Below are positions 1 to 14,132 of a stretch of DNA of 64,000 nt, in pieces; positions within the stretch are counted from its first letter, which is position 1; every line of letters starts with the position of its first letter. Both the position numbers and the translations under genes were made by a program. Below the pieces are notes generated by a model that saw only the letters and a list, made by a program, of their open reading frames with translations, did not search any database and was not told where the DNA came from. The stretch spans positions 248,001 to 312,000 of the forward strand of contig JAVYIG010000168.1 in the NCBI GenBank assembly GCA_035222895.1, given 5' to 3'. Origin of the DNA: Strongylocentrotus droebachiensis. Lineage: Eukaryota; Echinodermata; Echinoidea; Camarodonta; Strongylocentrotidae.

Positions 1-482
1 GGGTTAGTATATTTTAAGGTTATCAAAACAGAGTGGAAAGGGAAGCTCAACATTGGGTTCCATAATTATAGGCTAATACATGTTGTTTTCGAGATTACTA
101 TCATGATCTTTCATTCATCTTGTATAAAAATGCTGAAGTACGCATAATAACATGCCTCGAAAATACGACAAAATATGTTGAGACCTGTGCTCCCACCCCT
201 GGCGCAGCCCTGAATAATTATAATTGTCACTATGTATAGAAAAATCAAGTAAATTCGAATACTTTATTGAACTACTATAAAATTAAAATAAATCACCACA
301 AAACAGTTATTAATCAATGCATCCCCATACCCACTAGACCATTTACTGATTAAGGATAGTATTCAAAATCATTTAGAAATACTTTCGTTGCAAAAATACG
401 TCTTACTATGTCGTAAATTCGTACAGAATACTTTTTCCGGTTCCAGACTTAGTATAAAAAAATGTATACATCTTGTTAACTC

Positions 483-484
<2 letters not shown>

Positions 485-535
<51 letters not shown>
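485..535. repeat. (CT)n dinucleotide microsatellite
   Basis: About 51 bp of almost perfect CT repeat. It produces Ser-Leu or Arg-Glu repeat frames on the two strands that are not genes. Confidence 0.97.
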
Positions 536-537
<2 letters not shown>

Positions 538-1714
538 CGAGCATTCTTTCTCTTCTTCGCAAATTTCAATACGTTTCCCTGCATTTTTGACCATCTTTTT
601 TTAATTCCTGCTTAATCTCCCCCATTCCACAGTCTACTTCCTTACCTCATCTTCATTCATAACGATAGACTATTCCATCTACATGGTAATCAAATAACAC
701 TTGATGTAGAAGATACCATGCAGACTGTACTAATGTTGGCTTTAACAGCCCATTAGCTTTATTACCCGTAATGGCGGTGCAAGCAGCGGCCCGCCTAATT
801 GGTTGTCGTTAACACTCTCCTTCTTTTAGCTCTCCGCGTCATTATTCAAGATTCGATACAAACAGAAAACCGCACTGCAATAATCTCCCCTCCCCCGCCA
901 TACGGTGCCGAATTCCTGGGCAAAACAAAAGCATAAAAATGCCCGCATATTATAAGGACTAGAATTTGCCTGCCATCAGTTAATAATTCATAGATATTTT
1001 CTTCCCGATTCCGCCGGACACGATGCAGTGCATGGCAATTTGTTAATCCGCGTCTCGAATATGGCGATCCAGTATAAGACATAATAGAGAGACGCCAAAG
1101 CGGCTGAATAGAAGGGGGATCTGATAACTTAAAGTGAATGGGTAACATTGTTGAAGGTTGATGAAAAAACTGCATAATTTTCGTATGAAATGTTACCTAT
1201 TTAATTCATTCTACTGTACTAACCCTCTAACATGCAAACAATCTCGAACAAATTCTTAAACCACAAAGATATTCATGGTTTTCTCTGAAGGCGTCACTGT
1301 GCGACACCCTTTGACAGTAAATTCTCCCAACCAAATTTTGAATTTTCCCAATCGTTTTCCATGAAAATAAGACATAAAACATGCTTTTTTAAATGTTTCA
1401 ACACTTAAATGTTGGGAATAGTATTTAGAGCCAATTAACTGCTTTGTGACGATTTACATTCACCTACAATTTAATTCAATTACAATAATATAGTTGGGAA
1501 AATTAAGAAATCGATCAGATAAGTTTTTCCCAATTTTTATCACTAATAATGGTCTGTTTCCCTCAAATTTTTAGATTATCTTTAATTGTAAATCTATCAT
1601 TGAAGTCACAACCTTAGCACCATTTTTCTTTCATCTGAACAATATTACCTAGTCCCTTTAATGGTATGAGGAAGAAGACATATTGTAAGCAGTTACATGT
1701 AGGTGCTTCAATAT

Positions 1715-1845
1715 GGTGCTGATGAAGATGATGATGATGATGATGATGATGACGATGGTGATGGTGATGGTGGTGATGATGTTCATGATGATGATGATTT
1801 TGATGATGATGATAATGATAGTGTTGATCATAATGAAGAAGATAC

Positions 1846-1879
<34 letters not shown>

Positions 1880-1926
1880 ATTAGCGGTGTGGCGGTGGTG
1901 ACGGTGGTGACGGTGGTGATGGTGGT
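1715..1926. repeat. (GAT)n / (GGT)n trinucleotide microsatellite
   Basis: Compound imperfect repeat of GAT/GAC units that grades into GGT/GAC units near the right end. Because the unit is a triplet it keeps frames open and gives an apparent poly-Asp peptide. Nothing outside the repeat supports a protein. Confidence 0.95.
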
Positions 1927-4513
1927 GTTAGGGGGTGTTGACGGTCGTGTGAACGATGATAATGATAATAATTATGATGACAATGAAAAAACATATTTCG
2001 AGGACGAAAGGTGGTTATTATCAGCATAACACTTTGAGGGATTATGTTGTAACCTATGTATCATGACAACTTAATACTCTTTCCCGACACGATAACCTAA
2101 AAAACGAAGGCTTAAATTGTAATCATTTTGCAGTCAAATAAAGCTTGGTATTATTGTAAGAGTTTCATCTACCTATGATTGATCGTTAGTTTCCTCAATT
2201 AGAACAATATCGGAAGCTAATGACCGGGGGAACGCATCTCACCCTGTGGTTTAATAAGCAAGTCCTTTTTATTCCTGACTTTTTACTTGTATACACTAGT
2301 TTTCATAATATACAACCCACGAGCGAGAGAGATTTTGACAAGATAATTTTCATGTCAAAGTTGGAATGTTGTGTCAATGAAAGAAACCCACATGCTATCG
2401 TAATCTTTGTTAAGTGAGAAGACCAGAATTTCACTGCTTGTGGTTTTGTGTTTAATAATTAACAGATCACGTTTTAGCGCTAATGAACAACGGCAAACAT
2501 TGGCCGCACAAAGAAAAAGATCAGGTCGCTGCAGCAAATCTCTCCTAATAGCTCTCTCGATTAATAAGAGATGAAGAAGAAAGGAAAAAAGAAGGAGGTA
2601 AATCAGTGATGGATCGAGTACTTGGTTTGTATATGAATGACAGCTCTGACAGGGTTGCGATATTAAATACCGACATCTATTTGCTTATTTGACGACACCG
2701 TATATCAGAATTTGTACAGCGAGTTAGCGAGGATTTGGGGATCTTTTGTAACGTCTCCTCGCCTGCCAACGCCGTGTGTAATCAGTGTCCGGGCAATATT
2801 GCAAAACTGGGAACAAATAACAAAAGATGCGAAGATAATAAAAGCGATTTATTCGGAGGCGATGGAAAGTGACATGCCGAGGCAAAGAGTTGGAAAGAGG
2901 AAAAAAAATCTAAGATATACTGCAAATAAAATGATGAGTCTGTTTGCTTTGGTGAGCGTGCAAATGATACGGAGGGGATACGGGGGCCCGCCGCTAGATA
3001 GGTGCAGTGAGACAAAATTTGAGGAAAAATTACTAAAAGTATGCAAATGTTTGCTCACTTTTCATTGACACGGTAGCAGGAGGAATTAGAGAAACGCTGG
3101 TGGAATGATTGATGTTATATCATATTCGATAATGTGGACAAATTATGGTGAATATGAACAATAAGCTGGCGTCTTTTCTCTACCACCTGGATAAGAGGAA
3201 ACCATTCATCGTCATAAACTCCTGCTTGCACACAATCATAAAGACAGCGATCAATATTGATCATAACATCAAGTCGACTTTGTATCAAACTTTAGAGGGA
3301 GGTTTTACCGAAGATTGGGAGGGGGGGTGGGGTTGTTGATTAGAATCTAGATTTCCTCATTAGATGTGCATATCCCATATTCAACGCAGTCTTAACATGC
3401 TTTGTGATGACCGATGAGGTTTAATCATTAGCCTATACATGGTTTAGCATGATCATTGAATTGATTTCTTAATATCAGTCTGATAAGATTGGAATGATAA
3501 TACCAACCATTTTTTCATGTGTCATAATGCTACTAAACCCCCCAAGAAGCAAAGTATATTGAACCATTACACCGTAACATATATATATTTTTTTATATAA
3601 GGAGAAAAAATAAAAATGTTTTCGGATCTACCTTAAATGAATTTAAAAGTATCATTTTTTTAAGAAAATAATTATTCATGTTATAAAAAAATGCTTTCTC
3701 TGTCATACGTGATTTGGTCGTCGTGTTAACCAATTCGTTTAGGTACATTATCCAGAACTGCTTGAACAAGGTCATTATCTTCATTTTCATTTACGCTTTA
3801 AAAATGCTTAACGTCCGTGATTCAGGCAGCGTTAATTAGAATCAATGTCCATGAAGATAGGTGGAGATTATTTCACACAAATCACACTCTTTGCAGACAA
3901 GAGCGAAAAGGTAAAGGATTGTTTAATGGAAGATGTGAAGAAGGGAAACCAAAGGTGTCATGAGCGAACTCGTAAAAACGAGGGTTAAATGAATGAATCG
4001 TCACCACTGTCCAGGTACGCCTCCTCCGTTTCTATATTCGTAACCGCTGCTTTGTCTTTTGTGTTAAATTTAGCCCGAGTACCACCACCCCAACAAAAAA
4101 AGTATCTGTTCTTTTTAAGTGACAAAATTGTGAAAAATAGAGGCAGGCCTATCAGACCTTTAGCGATCATTACCAAACCACTCTGCAGGGGCGAGATTTG
4201 AAAAGGAGCATTTTGTGAAAGTGGTAAAAGCTGTAAACAGGAGCCGAATATACATGGTGAGACTACTTAGGTCGATTAAGACTCCAATGAAGTCAATAGT
4301 GAAATGATGAGAAGAGAACAAGTTGTTCATATCTTGCTGACCTAAGCTGGTTCACTCCATCAAGCTTTCTCGCGCATCGAAACCCCGGTCTAATGAGTGT
4401 ATTATCATCTGAGTGCTGGTCTAGCGAGTGAGATGTCTAAAACTCGTGTCGGAATTAATCAAATGATTGAAGATATAGCTCTTAAGAGATGGAATGGGTA
4501 GGGGATCAAGAGC

Positions 4514-4595
4514 CCACTCTCACTCACTCTCTCACTCCTCCCCCTCTCTCTCTCTCTCTCTCTCTTTCTCTTTCTCACTCTCTCTCTCTATCTCT
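4514..4595. repeat. CT-rich microsatellite
   Basis: Interrupted CT/CA dinucleotide tract of about 80 bp, all pyrimidine except for scattered A. Confidence 0.9.
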
Positions 4596-5288
4596 GCAAC
4601 AATCTAGTTTTCATTGATGTCTGAACTAGATCGAGAAAAAAAATGAGCGCGCGGTGATGCCTGCCTAGATGCAGACGACACGTGTAATGGAGCCGATGAC
4701 AATAACCATTAAATCCGTCGAGACCAAAAAAAGAAGGGAAAAAAAGCGCTACATTAAAAGGTATCTTTTTATGGAACTAACACAAAAAATGTTCAGTATC
4801 TCTCTTATAATGTTCACCTTGCCGGGGATGTAATTTGATTACAAACTATAACGACAGTGAATAACAAAGGGATTGTGAATTGCGAGATACTTGAGACGCT
4901 ATCGCGCCAATTTGATGGGGAAAAAGTTGAAAAATATGATGTAATTTACACCGTCTAATCAGAGGCAAGCGGCAGTGGATATGGAGTGATGATTGGGTGC
5001 TTTCTACATCGTCCGTAACCCCCTAGCTAAGATGACAATAACAGGTGTCGGAGAGGACAACGGATGGACGATGGGGTGCATGAAGGACAGAGGAAGATGA
5101 CGTAGAGGATAGGCAGAAAAGATGGATAGATGAAAGAGAGAGGAAATAGACAGGACACGGAATAATGATATGAGATAGATAGCAAAATACAAGGTTAAAT
5201 GTTTTGAGTGCAACATGAATAGACATAGTCACATGAGAGTTAGTGTATTTACACGAAGGACAATCGCAAACAAATTATTGAGTAGGAA

Positions 5289-5400
5289 GATAGATAAATA
5301 GTTTTAAAAAATAGATAGATAGATGGATAGATGTATAATAGGTAAGTATGTAGGCAGGTATTTAGGTAGGAATGTAGCTAGGTAGATAGATAGATAGATG
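5289..5400. repeat. GATA / TAGG tetranucleotide repeat
   Basis: Interrupted runs of GATA and of the related TAGG unit. A further purine-rich GA/G tract follows near 5499-5560. Confidence 0.85.
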
Positions 5401-6219
5401 AAGAACGGCGGGTGGGCAAGATATGTTTTTTCTATTTTTAAATGAATATTTGTATTGGTTTAGTTTTTGTTTAGTAGTATTTCCCATTGGTAGAAGGAGT
5501 GAGGGAGAGAGAGGGGGGGGTGGGAGAGGGGGTCTATAAAAGAGAGATAGAAGGGAAGAAGTGAAAGAAGAAAATCTTAAAAGAACCTAAATGTGAGCAA
5601 GGATAAGATGGGTCATTGGGGGACATTGGGGTTCGAGGTGGAAAAAAAGGAACGTGGTTTGGAGGAGGAAACACGAGCAAGAATGATGACGATAAGGAAA
5701 GGAGGAAAGTTGAGATAGATTGTTAAAAGAAGGATCACTGTAAAGAACGGATGACACATTTAAGGACCAATATGGAAACAAAGGGCGAGCTGACATCGTA
5801 GGGTGATGTTCGAATGAGAAAAATTAGCAGATATGTCATCGCTCTTTTTTGTCATCGAAAACAGACCAAGTAATGTAACAGCGACATGGTTCCATTGCCT
5901 GACTGGGTATACCGGGGGCTCTTACCCTTAATCCATCTGGTATCAAATGTCCCCCTCTCCGTATCACCCCGTCAAGTGTTTATACAATTTTGCTTTATTC
6001 TCCCTCTCTCCCTGCATCGGCAAAACAATGATGCCGAGAGCGCGTCGCGCAACATCACAAAGGAGAAAATGCATCAATTAAGGGTGTAAAAAAAGCCGCG
6101 ACAAGACCAAGACGGGGTTAGCGTTCCGCCGCTTGCCAATTTACCATTTCTTTATTTTTTCATCCTGCTCTCTTTTTCTACCTCCTCCACCCGAAGCTCT
6201 TTTTCTAATGTTGCTAACA

Positions 6220-6485
6220 TGCGCATTAGGCCGCGCTTTCGGGGTTGAATTCCCCAAGTTCCATTTACTAATTTAGTGGGAAATTTATATGGTGGTGTTT
6301 GGTGATTTGATGAAGATTTAGCGTGACAGATGGTTAAGCGACATTGGCGGCTCGCATGAACGCGGGCATGAGCTCGTTTTTCTCGCCGGCTGAGTCATGG
6401 CGAGCGAGGCCATTTTACGACGGGGCGAGCGGTGGGGGCGACCATGTATTGGCGCGCGGGCGTATATAGGCAGTTTACACCCACC
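6220..6485. promoter_or_regulatory. CpG-rich island with TATA-like and AP-1-like motifs
   Basis: Base composition shifts abruptly from AT-rich flanks to a CpG-rich stretch. Visible motifs are TGAGTCA (AP-1 type, about 6391), a TATATAGG box (about 6463) and a CACCTG E-box with an adjacent homeodomain-type TAATTATT just after it. No ORF of note starts downstream on either strand. This could be an enhancer, an unannotated non-coding RNA promoter or simply a GC-rich relic. The call rests on composition and short motifs only. Confidence 0.3.
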
Positions 6486-8676
6486 TGCCCATTAATTATT
6501 CAGAATAACCCTGATGAGGATATGTTTTTACCTCCACTCACACCGAATCCCTTTTCGTGGAAATTAATCACATCATACATTGGGCTTCTGATGAATGATA
6601 AATAAATAATTGCTGATTTAAACCATTGTTTTGTCATAGTTAACTCATCTCTATCTATTATTACGTGGAATATCTTAATACCCATTAAGCTAATTAGACA
6701 GTTTTCTAAATGTCTCATGGTTCAGTAAAAGCAATACAAAGGTGTGACCTTAATTGACAAGTTACTAAGCTTGATCAAGAATGTGTCGCAGAATGATTCA
6801 TTTCGTTCCTTCATTATTTTAACGAGGCAATAGACTTTCTAGTTCTCATCATGTGCGTTCCGATGAATAGAGGACCAATGCAGCTTCAAGAAAAGAGTGG
6901 AACACGGAGTAGTAACACCAAATGTAATTGATTACAAGTAATCTACGGTAGATCAAGACTTATCAAAAATGCCCGGCGCATTGCCGCAGCCGAACCGATC
7001 CAAACACGCTGTTATTATTACTCTCTTTCGTGTGCACGGAAGGCTTTATTTGTTAAGAGCAGCAGAATCGACTTAAGCGAGTAAATTATTTGCATTATTT
7101 TTGCTCCCCCATCCTCCCCTTTCCACCCTCTTATTCCCAATCCTGTTTCGTCATTCCACTGGGAGCATATTGAATTAGTTGAATTAAATCACCAGGAGTG
7201 GGCAGGCACACTGACCGACCGTATCGATGTGTTTTGATTTGGTATGAGTGGATGGGAGAGTACCCTTGCACCCCAGCGACGTCTCGGGCTTTGTTTGGGT
7301 TCATTCGTGTAATAGCCGAAAAGCAATGGCATGTAATGATACCATCACGTTAAAACGATACACACCAATTACGGTGGCGGCGTGGGGTAAAGCACTGATG
7401 GCGACGGGAGTAGGGGTGGTTAGGGGGCAAAGTGCAAAAATCTACACTTGAACAATTAATTGACTAGGCCTGTAGCTTTTGTATCTGATATGGCAAGATG
7501 GCACTGCATGCATGGCTGCGGGCTAATTTAAACTATATGTGTTTTTTTAGTCATTATGAGTACGATCCATTGTCGTTTCAAAGGTGAACTTAATATGTTT
7601 GTTTAATATTGAAATCAAATCATGATCTCATTTTAGATGTAAGTGAATTAATTTGTAGTCATAGTGAAAGGCTTAACATGTTTTTATCAGATTGTATTCG
7701 GTAATATTGCCACGCTTTGTCTAAAGGAGGCAACATCATTTGCAACGATCAGGCTATAAATATTTTGTTGATCATCTTAATAATTTAAATAATAAAGATA
7801 GCCTGATTTCGCCGTACCTTTTCAATTACCAAATTTGTCCAGACACAGCTTGTGTAATATAAACTTTGATATAATATCAATATCTGAGACAAGAGGCATA
7901 TATAGCCTAACGCCCTATAGATGAACGTCAAAGCACTGAAAGAAACTAGATATTTTCAAATATTGAGTGACCGTAGGACGACATCTGGTGCTTGAGGTTT
8001 CTATTCCCTCCGTGCACCTCCCTGGACGTCGCCTATAATACCTTGCGGTTTTCCTGGGATCGGAGTTAGATGTCTATCGTGAACTCAAGGACTGTTCGTC
8101 ATCATAAGCAAGCACAGTTATGACGCCATATCCCCTAATGGAATTCACTTCATTCCCCCCAACAAACATACGACCAGACAGACACCCCTGTTTCTTGGAA
8201 CAAAGAAATTAGACCTCATTCGGGTGGGTGAACCTTCGAGTTCGCTAAGATTATTCATCGAAAATAATAACATGGATCTTTCTCGTCGCTTACGCCTGAC
8301 CGAAGAGCATTAAGGCTGATGGGTTTTTCACGTTAATTCGTCGCATTTGATGATTATTTGCACCAATAGTATCCCAGCTAGGTTTATGTTTTTAAGGGCG
8401 AAAAGGCATCAACCAGGTCGCAAGAATGCAAGGCATCTAATTTGATTTGTGAATGACTAAAGTACGAAGATCTTTTGGAGGGTTTTGGAGTTGAAGACGC
8501 CGTGATATTACAGAATCCCCTGTTAAATGAAATCAAATGTTTTCATCAAGGTTAATAAATCAGTGACCAATTTGGATTAAGTGGGCATAGAAGCCGCGCT
8601 TGTTGGTTGTGGAGCTAAGTGATGCGATGTGCAATAAGCGACGTAATTATGGAGCCAAAATGCACTACTTCACAGA

Positions 8677-8932
8677 GGAGTGAGGGTGAGGGAAAGAGAG
8701 GAAAGAGTGTGAGAGAGAAAGAAGAGAAAAAAGGGGAAGGAAGAGGTGACAGTTCAGCATAGAGAGAGAGAGAAAAAAAACTAAAGAAAGAGGGCGAGAG
8801 AGGGTGGGAGAGAGAGAAAGAGAGAGGCAGACAGAGAGAGGGAGAGAGCTACAGAGAGGGGTGAGAGAGAGAGAGGGGGGAGAGAGAGAGAGGGGGGGGA
8901 GGGTGCAGACAGAGAGAGAGAGAGAGAGGTGC

Positions 8933-8975
<43 letters not shown>

Positions 8976-8990
8976 TAGAGACAGACACAT
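8677..8990. repeat. (GA)n purine-rich microsatellite
   Basis: About 300 bp of GA/GGA/G-run repeat, nearly all purine on the plus strand, including a perfect GA run near 8935-8970. Confidence 0.95.
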
Positions 8991-9287
8991 ACAGATATGG
9001 AAAGAGAGTGAGGGAGATAGCGATTTCAGGAATGAAGAGAGGAAAAGGGATAGCTTGTTTTCAAGCACTATTGTCTTTTTGTCCGACGTTTCTTATTTTT
9101 TAATTTTTAGCAGATTTTTTTTCTTCTGCATTTATTGAAAAATCAAATACAAAATACACCCAAAATATGCAAGGATATATAATTGAAAACTTGACAGTAT
9201 TGAGGTAAATCAAAGAATCAAGATAAATGCAGAGGCCAATTATATCATAAGCACGAATGCTTGAGTCGATACCAGCCGGGAAGGGTG

Positions 9288-9309
9288 GGGAGGGGGGGGG
9301 GGGGTGGGG
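9288..9309. repeat. G-rich homopolymer run
   Basis: G run interrupted by one T inside GGGTGGGG-type sequence. It is G-quadruplex-prone and likely length-variable. Confidence 0.9.
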
Positions 9310-11439
9310 GTACATGACACTGTTATATGAGTATGTAGGGAAATAGATTTGTGATTTTAAGTTATTGAAATGAAAGTATGAAAATCATGAAATTATTCAA
9401 ATTACATTTTAATTGAATAGAAAATAATCAGGATAAAGATTTCCCAAATACGTATCAAGATCATTACATTTTTGGTCAAGGTATTTCGAGATGTTCAAAC
9501 TCGATAACACTGAAAAAAACTCGCCAAAAATAGATGATTGCAAGCAGCATAGTTAAAACCCCACAAAAAAGAAGAAAACATGAACAGAAACTGGGGGGCG
9601 GGTGGGGGGAAGAGAGAAAGAGATTTTAAAAAGCACATATCTATTTCGTGGGTAGGATAGAGGGCATGGCAATATTTTGTTCTCAATTTAACAATGGTTT
9701 GGGTATCTTGAAAATTAGTGTGATATCTTTCCTGATAGCCGTAAAGGTCGTCACCAACAAAACAGGACTTCTATCCTGCCCCCTTTAAACCGGTAAACAT
9801 TTGTTTCTAGAATTTAATGGGACACTCTGTGATTGTCATATTTGATGTAATAATTAATCTACATGAGAGAAAATGAAAGTTAATCATTAGTGCAAAGACC
9901 TTTCGTAAACTGCCTGGGAAAGGATGATTAGAGCAAACTACCTGCAGAAAGAATAAGATACAGCGCATGTGAAGAGAAATGGTCCTCTATTGTTTTTAGC
10001 ATTTTGTTCTCTGATTGCATTTCGTAAACGAAATTATTTCTTCCTTTTTTTAATCAAATTATTTATTCGTCTTTGTGAGGGTTGTTATGCTTTTTATGGT
10101 AGCCACCGCCTCTTAGCACTTTTTATGAAAATTTCCTTTGAGCATCCGCCCACAGCAAATATCAAATCGTAACTTTTAACACCAATATAGCAACAGGATA
10201 TACATTTCAAACTAATCTTCATACACGAGGCACTATGCGAACCAAAGAAAGAGTCTGCTACAAAAACATGAGCAAGAGTTATACCAGCATATTATTTCAC
10301 AAACACTTGTTATCGAGTGGATGCATTATATGGGAATCCTTCGAGACAAAGAAAGGCTCTGGTCAATCAGTTTTCGTCGTTTTATCTCACGAAGTGAAGT
10401 ATCATTTTGGTACCAGCAATAATGACCATACACAACTTAACTACTGTAAAAGAATGGGTACATGATTGGTTATTGTGAGGGTCATTTGTTATACCATATT
10501 ATAAAATGGGTTCAATAACGTAGCCAATGAGAAGCGTCGAAATGGATCACATGTGCGTGCATTAATTTTTACCATATGCACGGAGGGTGCATTTTGGTGA
10601 TAACAACCGGCAATTTGCTCGACTTTATATTCATATTGTAGACCAATCTTATAAAACAAATAAAACATGTTTTTAGCTCGTGCATTCGTGACATGCACTG
10701 CACTTGGTTATTAAAGTCACAATGAGACGGACAACGAACTCGACATGTCTCGTTCATTATCCTTCTGTGACTTAACCTGCATGCAGTGCATATTCACTAA
10801 TGCACTCGCAAACATGTATTATTTGTATAATACAATATAAACACTATCATGCAATAATCATTATAAACTTTGGCATGAGAACGATTCATGCATGCTCCCT
10901 ACAAACATATTATATTATGATGAAAAAATAGCTCCTCTTAATTTGTGTGGTGACATTTTGTGATTTATTGAAGATAATCGAATACAACGACGCTTTCTTT
11001 TGAAATTCAGAACGAAAAAAAAATTGCCTTCGTCGTTTTTGGCGTTATGAATGGATCAGTTGATTTGACAATGGTTGTCTAGCCTTTTTTGTTAATTAAA
11101 AGTCATTTTGTTTTACGAAATTCAAAAAATCTTCATACGGCTCGGAAAGGCAATGGAAACTATCTATTAAAAGCCAGCTGAACATTTTTGAGATATTAAT
11201 AAGCAAATAAAAGCTGATTGGTACTACAAAATCGAATAACGAAACAAAATACGGATAAAACCTTTCGTCTTCCACTCATCAGAGTAAATTGCAAACCATA
11301 TAAAAGCAGCGTATATCGACAAGTCCAATAATTTTCACATGTACACATATTGGGGAAAAATCAGGTATACAGTAAAACATGAACTAGCAATATTATTATT
11401 CACGAACAATGACTCGGGTGGAGAAAGGCGAGGCTAACA

Positions 11440-11765
11440 GTTTGAGACGAAAATTTGAGAGAGAAGACGGAAGAAAACAGATATACAGTGAATGAAAGAA
11501 ATAGTGAGGGAGAGATATACATATAGAAAGAAGAAAAAAAGAGGTAATAAAAGTAATTGCAAAGGAGAGATTTGCACAGGAGAAAACAAAAACAAAACAA
11601 AGGGGGAATAAGAGAGAGAAATGTCGAAGAAGAGATAGACTCCAATAAAAGAATATAAATGGAGTAAGAGATACACGATGAAGAGTCAGACTGAGAGGAA
11701 GAAAATCAAAGGAAGAGAGAGGGAAAGGGGTTGGGAGGAGGGGTCGCGGGATGGACTGGGAGATT
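11440..11765. repeat. Degenerate purine-rich tract
   Basis: Roughly 320 bp dominated by GA, GAA and GGAG on the plus strand but too interrupted to be a clean microsatellite. Apparent Leu/Ser/Phe-rich peptides on the minus strand come from this bias. Confidence 0.7.
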
Positions 11766-12034
11766 AAAGAAAGTGACATCAACATGGATAACTTGGTAGA
11801 GGAGGATGTCACAAGATTGATAGCTGTTGCTCTACATCCCCCTCAATGGTTCCGGTATGGAGGGTTCAAGCAGCGGTAAATTACGCCATCTCCGTAATCG
11901 TAGAGACTCCGGATGTTTCATCCGCCTCTAGCCCGCCATACTACACTCATACTTGCGAAAGAGTAAGAGATGGAGAGAGAGAGAGAGAGAGGGGGGAGGG
12001 GTAGGTGCTAGATCAGGGATAATACATAGGGGTG

Positions 12035-12178
12035 CCCCCCCCCCCACCCGTCAGATTATTTCTGTTTAATCTGCCTCTATAACATAAAAAGATTAAACTA
12101 ATGCAGTTACGCCCACCCTTTCCCTTCCCTCTGTCTCCGAACGTTTAAACTCTCACACCGGTGGGGGGGGGGGGGGGG
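12035..12178. repeat. C-run and G-run pair
   Basis: A run of about 11 C (from 12035) and a run of 16 G (12163-12178) about 120 bp apart. They are complementary and could pair as a long-range hairpin, but nothing else suggests function. Confidence 0.6.
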
Positions 12179-14132
12179 TGTTCAATCATGGGTAACACTC
12201 AGGGAGAGCTAACTTCTCCATTGAAATCCATACTTTAGGATGACCATCCACTTTAAATCCAGGTTCTGTCAATTCGTCTAGAAAAGTCTTTGCTATCGTT
12301 TAGACTTTAAGCAAAAAATATTTTATCAAGTTATATCTGTATAATATTATTATGTACTTTACGACGTCAATTTTAAAAAGAGGGACTTTCGGCCTTTATG
12401 ATTGTCTTTTATCACAAAGGCAATGGGGCTACGGTAATACAAAAAAAAATGTTAAGGAATGGGGCGAAATAAAAATAAAAGTATATTGGTCTATTGTGAC
12501 GTAATATTCTCATCCATTGTGATGCAATATTTTGTTTTCTCAGTCGTGATTGATACGATCATGATATTGATGAAATCAAGTTTGCATCTTGGGATACAAA
12601 ATCTCTTGAAATAAATATGCAGGTAGAATAATTAAAGGTGTAAAGAATGCTACCTACAAGGACGTCTATACATCAGAAATGTAGACAAATACAAGAAATA
12701 TAGCACAAATTTCGAAAGCAAGTTTAGTATTAACAAAATAAATGACAAAAAACGGCAGGCCTATCATTCAGAGTAAAGTTGCTTTTAAACTTGCAACGTG
12801 TAATCTTTCCTCAACCATCACTCAAGCTATCACAATAATCAGGTAGCGGTATTTTAGTTTCAGTTTTAATATTTTTAGTCAAAATGATCATGATTGATCT
12901 TTTGATATTGCCCTGAGCGCTATATCATTATTCGTATTTGGAGTGAATTCGCTGGATTCGGGATCATTTTAGATGATTGATCTTTGAAAACTAATTTGAG
13001 TTTCATTACAAAGAGAATCGTCTCATTCCAGTATACCGATACAATATATAGCTTTGTCATTGTCTCTGCCAACACGAACGTGATAATACGGAGAAAAATA
13101 TTGCTTTCGATAGGGGTGCGTTTACATCAGTCCAAATTGATTTCGAGATGAAGAACTTTCTCTATTAAAAGCTTTTTAACTTGTTATTATTAATTTATCA
13201 TTATTTTGTCTTCGTGCTATCTCTAATGGGCTATTAAAAACAAATTATACTATAATCATGGTCTGCCACCATAGCCACGAACCTGGACAATAGTCGAGAG
13301 TGCGGTCTTTGCTTTTGGTTTAGGTTTGTTTAGTTTGTCCATTCGTTTGATTGCTTTTATTTGTTCATTATTAATATTTGGAAAAGTTGTACTCTTAATA
13401 TAAAAACTTTCTATCCCCTTTATCTTTTCCATACATAATATTTGTTGCAATACTTCAGATAATCTTTTCATTCCAGTAACTATTTTCACGACTCTTTATC
13501 AATAAAGAAATACAAATTCAAGTACCTTATGCATGTGAACTGAGTTTTCATATGAAAAGTTGAAAAAAAAATCCTAAGAAATATTTCCAGAAAGTCGAAG
13601 TTCAGGATAATGAGAACACATCTTTATTTCTGATCATGCAATAGCGCTTTGACTCGTGTTGAAAAATGTGAAGGCTAAATCGTGCAGAGACAAGAATGTG
13701 TAATTACATGAGCCTCAGTCTGTGTCAGGCCCAACTAGGGCGAGAGGGAGAGAGACGGAGACGGAAGTATAGAAAAACATAATTGAATAGAGAGAGAGAG
13801 AGGGGATAAAAAACAACATGTTATCCCAGTTTTTTCGATTTCAGTATTTCGGCAGACAAAGACACATTTTCTTTTTACTTTATAACGCAGGAGGAAAATT
13901 ATGCTAGATTAAATCAGTTTGCTTTAATGTTCGTGGTATCATATTGGCCCATAAATGTTATCATATTTTAGCATAAGCATTTTCTTTTTAATTAGTGCGT
14001 TTTTCATTTTGGTCGTTAACGAAAATTTCGGCTCCCCTGATCAGGGAGCTACACAAATCTTAAGGATTTTCACAAACAGTCATGATTGCGAGTAACTTTT
14101 TAAATGATATACAGTTTTTGTTATTCTAATAT

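Larger units (their letters stand above)
1..6219. other. Gene-free intergenic stretch with microsatellites
   Basis: AT-rich DNA without a recognisable conserved exon on either strand. Open frames here are short (at most about 120 codons), lack recognisable domains and mostly coincide with simple repeats. It lies well downstream of the 3' end of the RALGAPA gene. Apart from the simple repeats listed separately I see nothing that can be named. Confidence 0.6.
6486..14132. other. Gene-free intergenic stretch
   Basis: AT-rich sequence with simple repeats and no recognisable coding exon or structural RNA. The longest open frames (near 8665-9103 and 11396-11812) fall in purine/pyrimidine-biased repeats and are compositional artefacts. 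Confidence 0.55.

Noticed and set aside
1703-2029. Open frame with a poly-Asp peptide
   Set aside because: It is a translation of the (GAT)n microsatellite; outside the repeat it has no domain and no splice or promoter context.
8665-9103. Overlapping Ser/Leu-rich and Arg/Glu-rich frames
   Set aside because: Both strands of a (GA)n repeat stay open in several frames because of composition.
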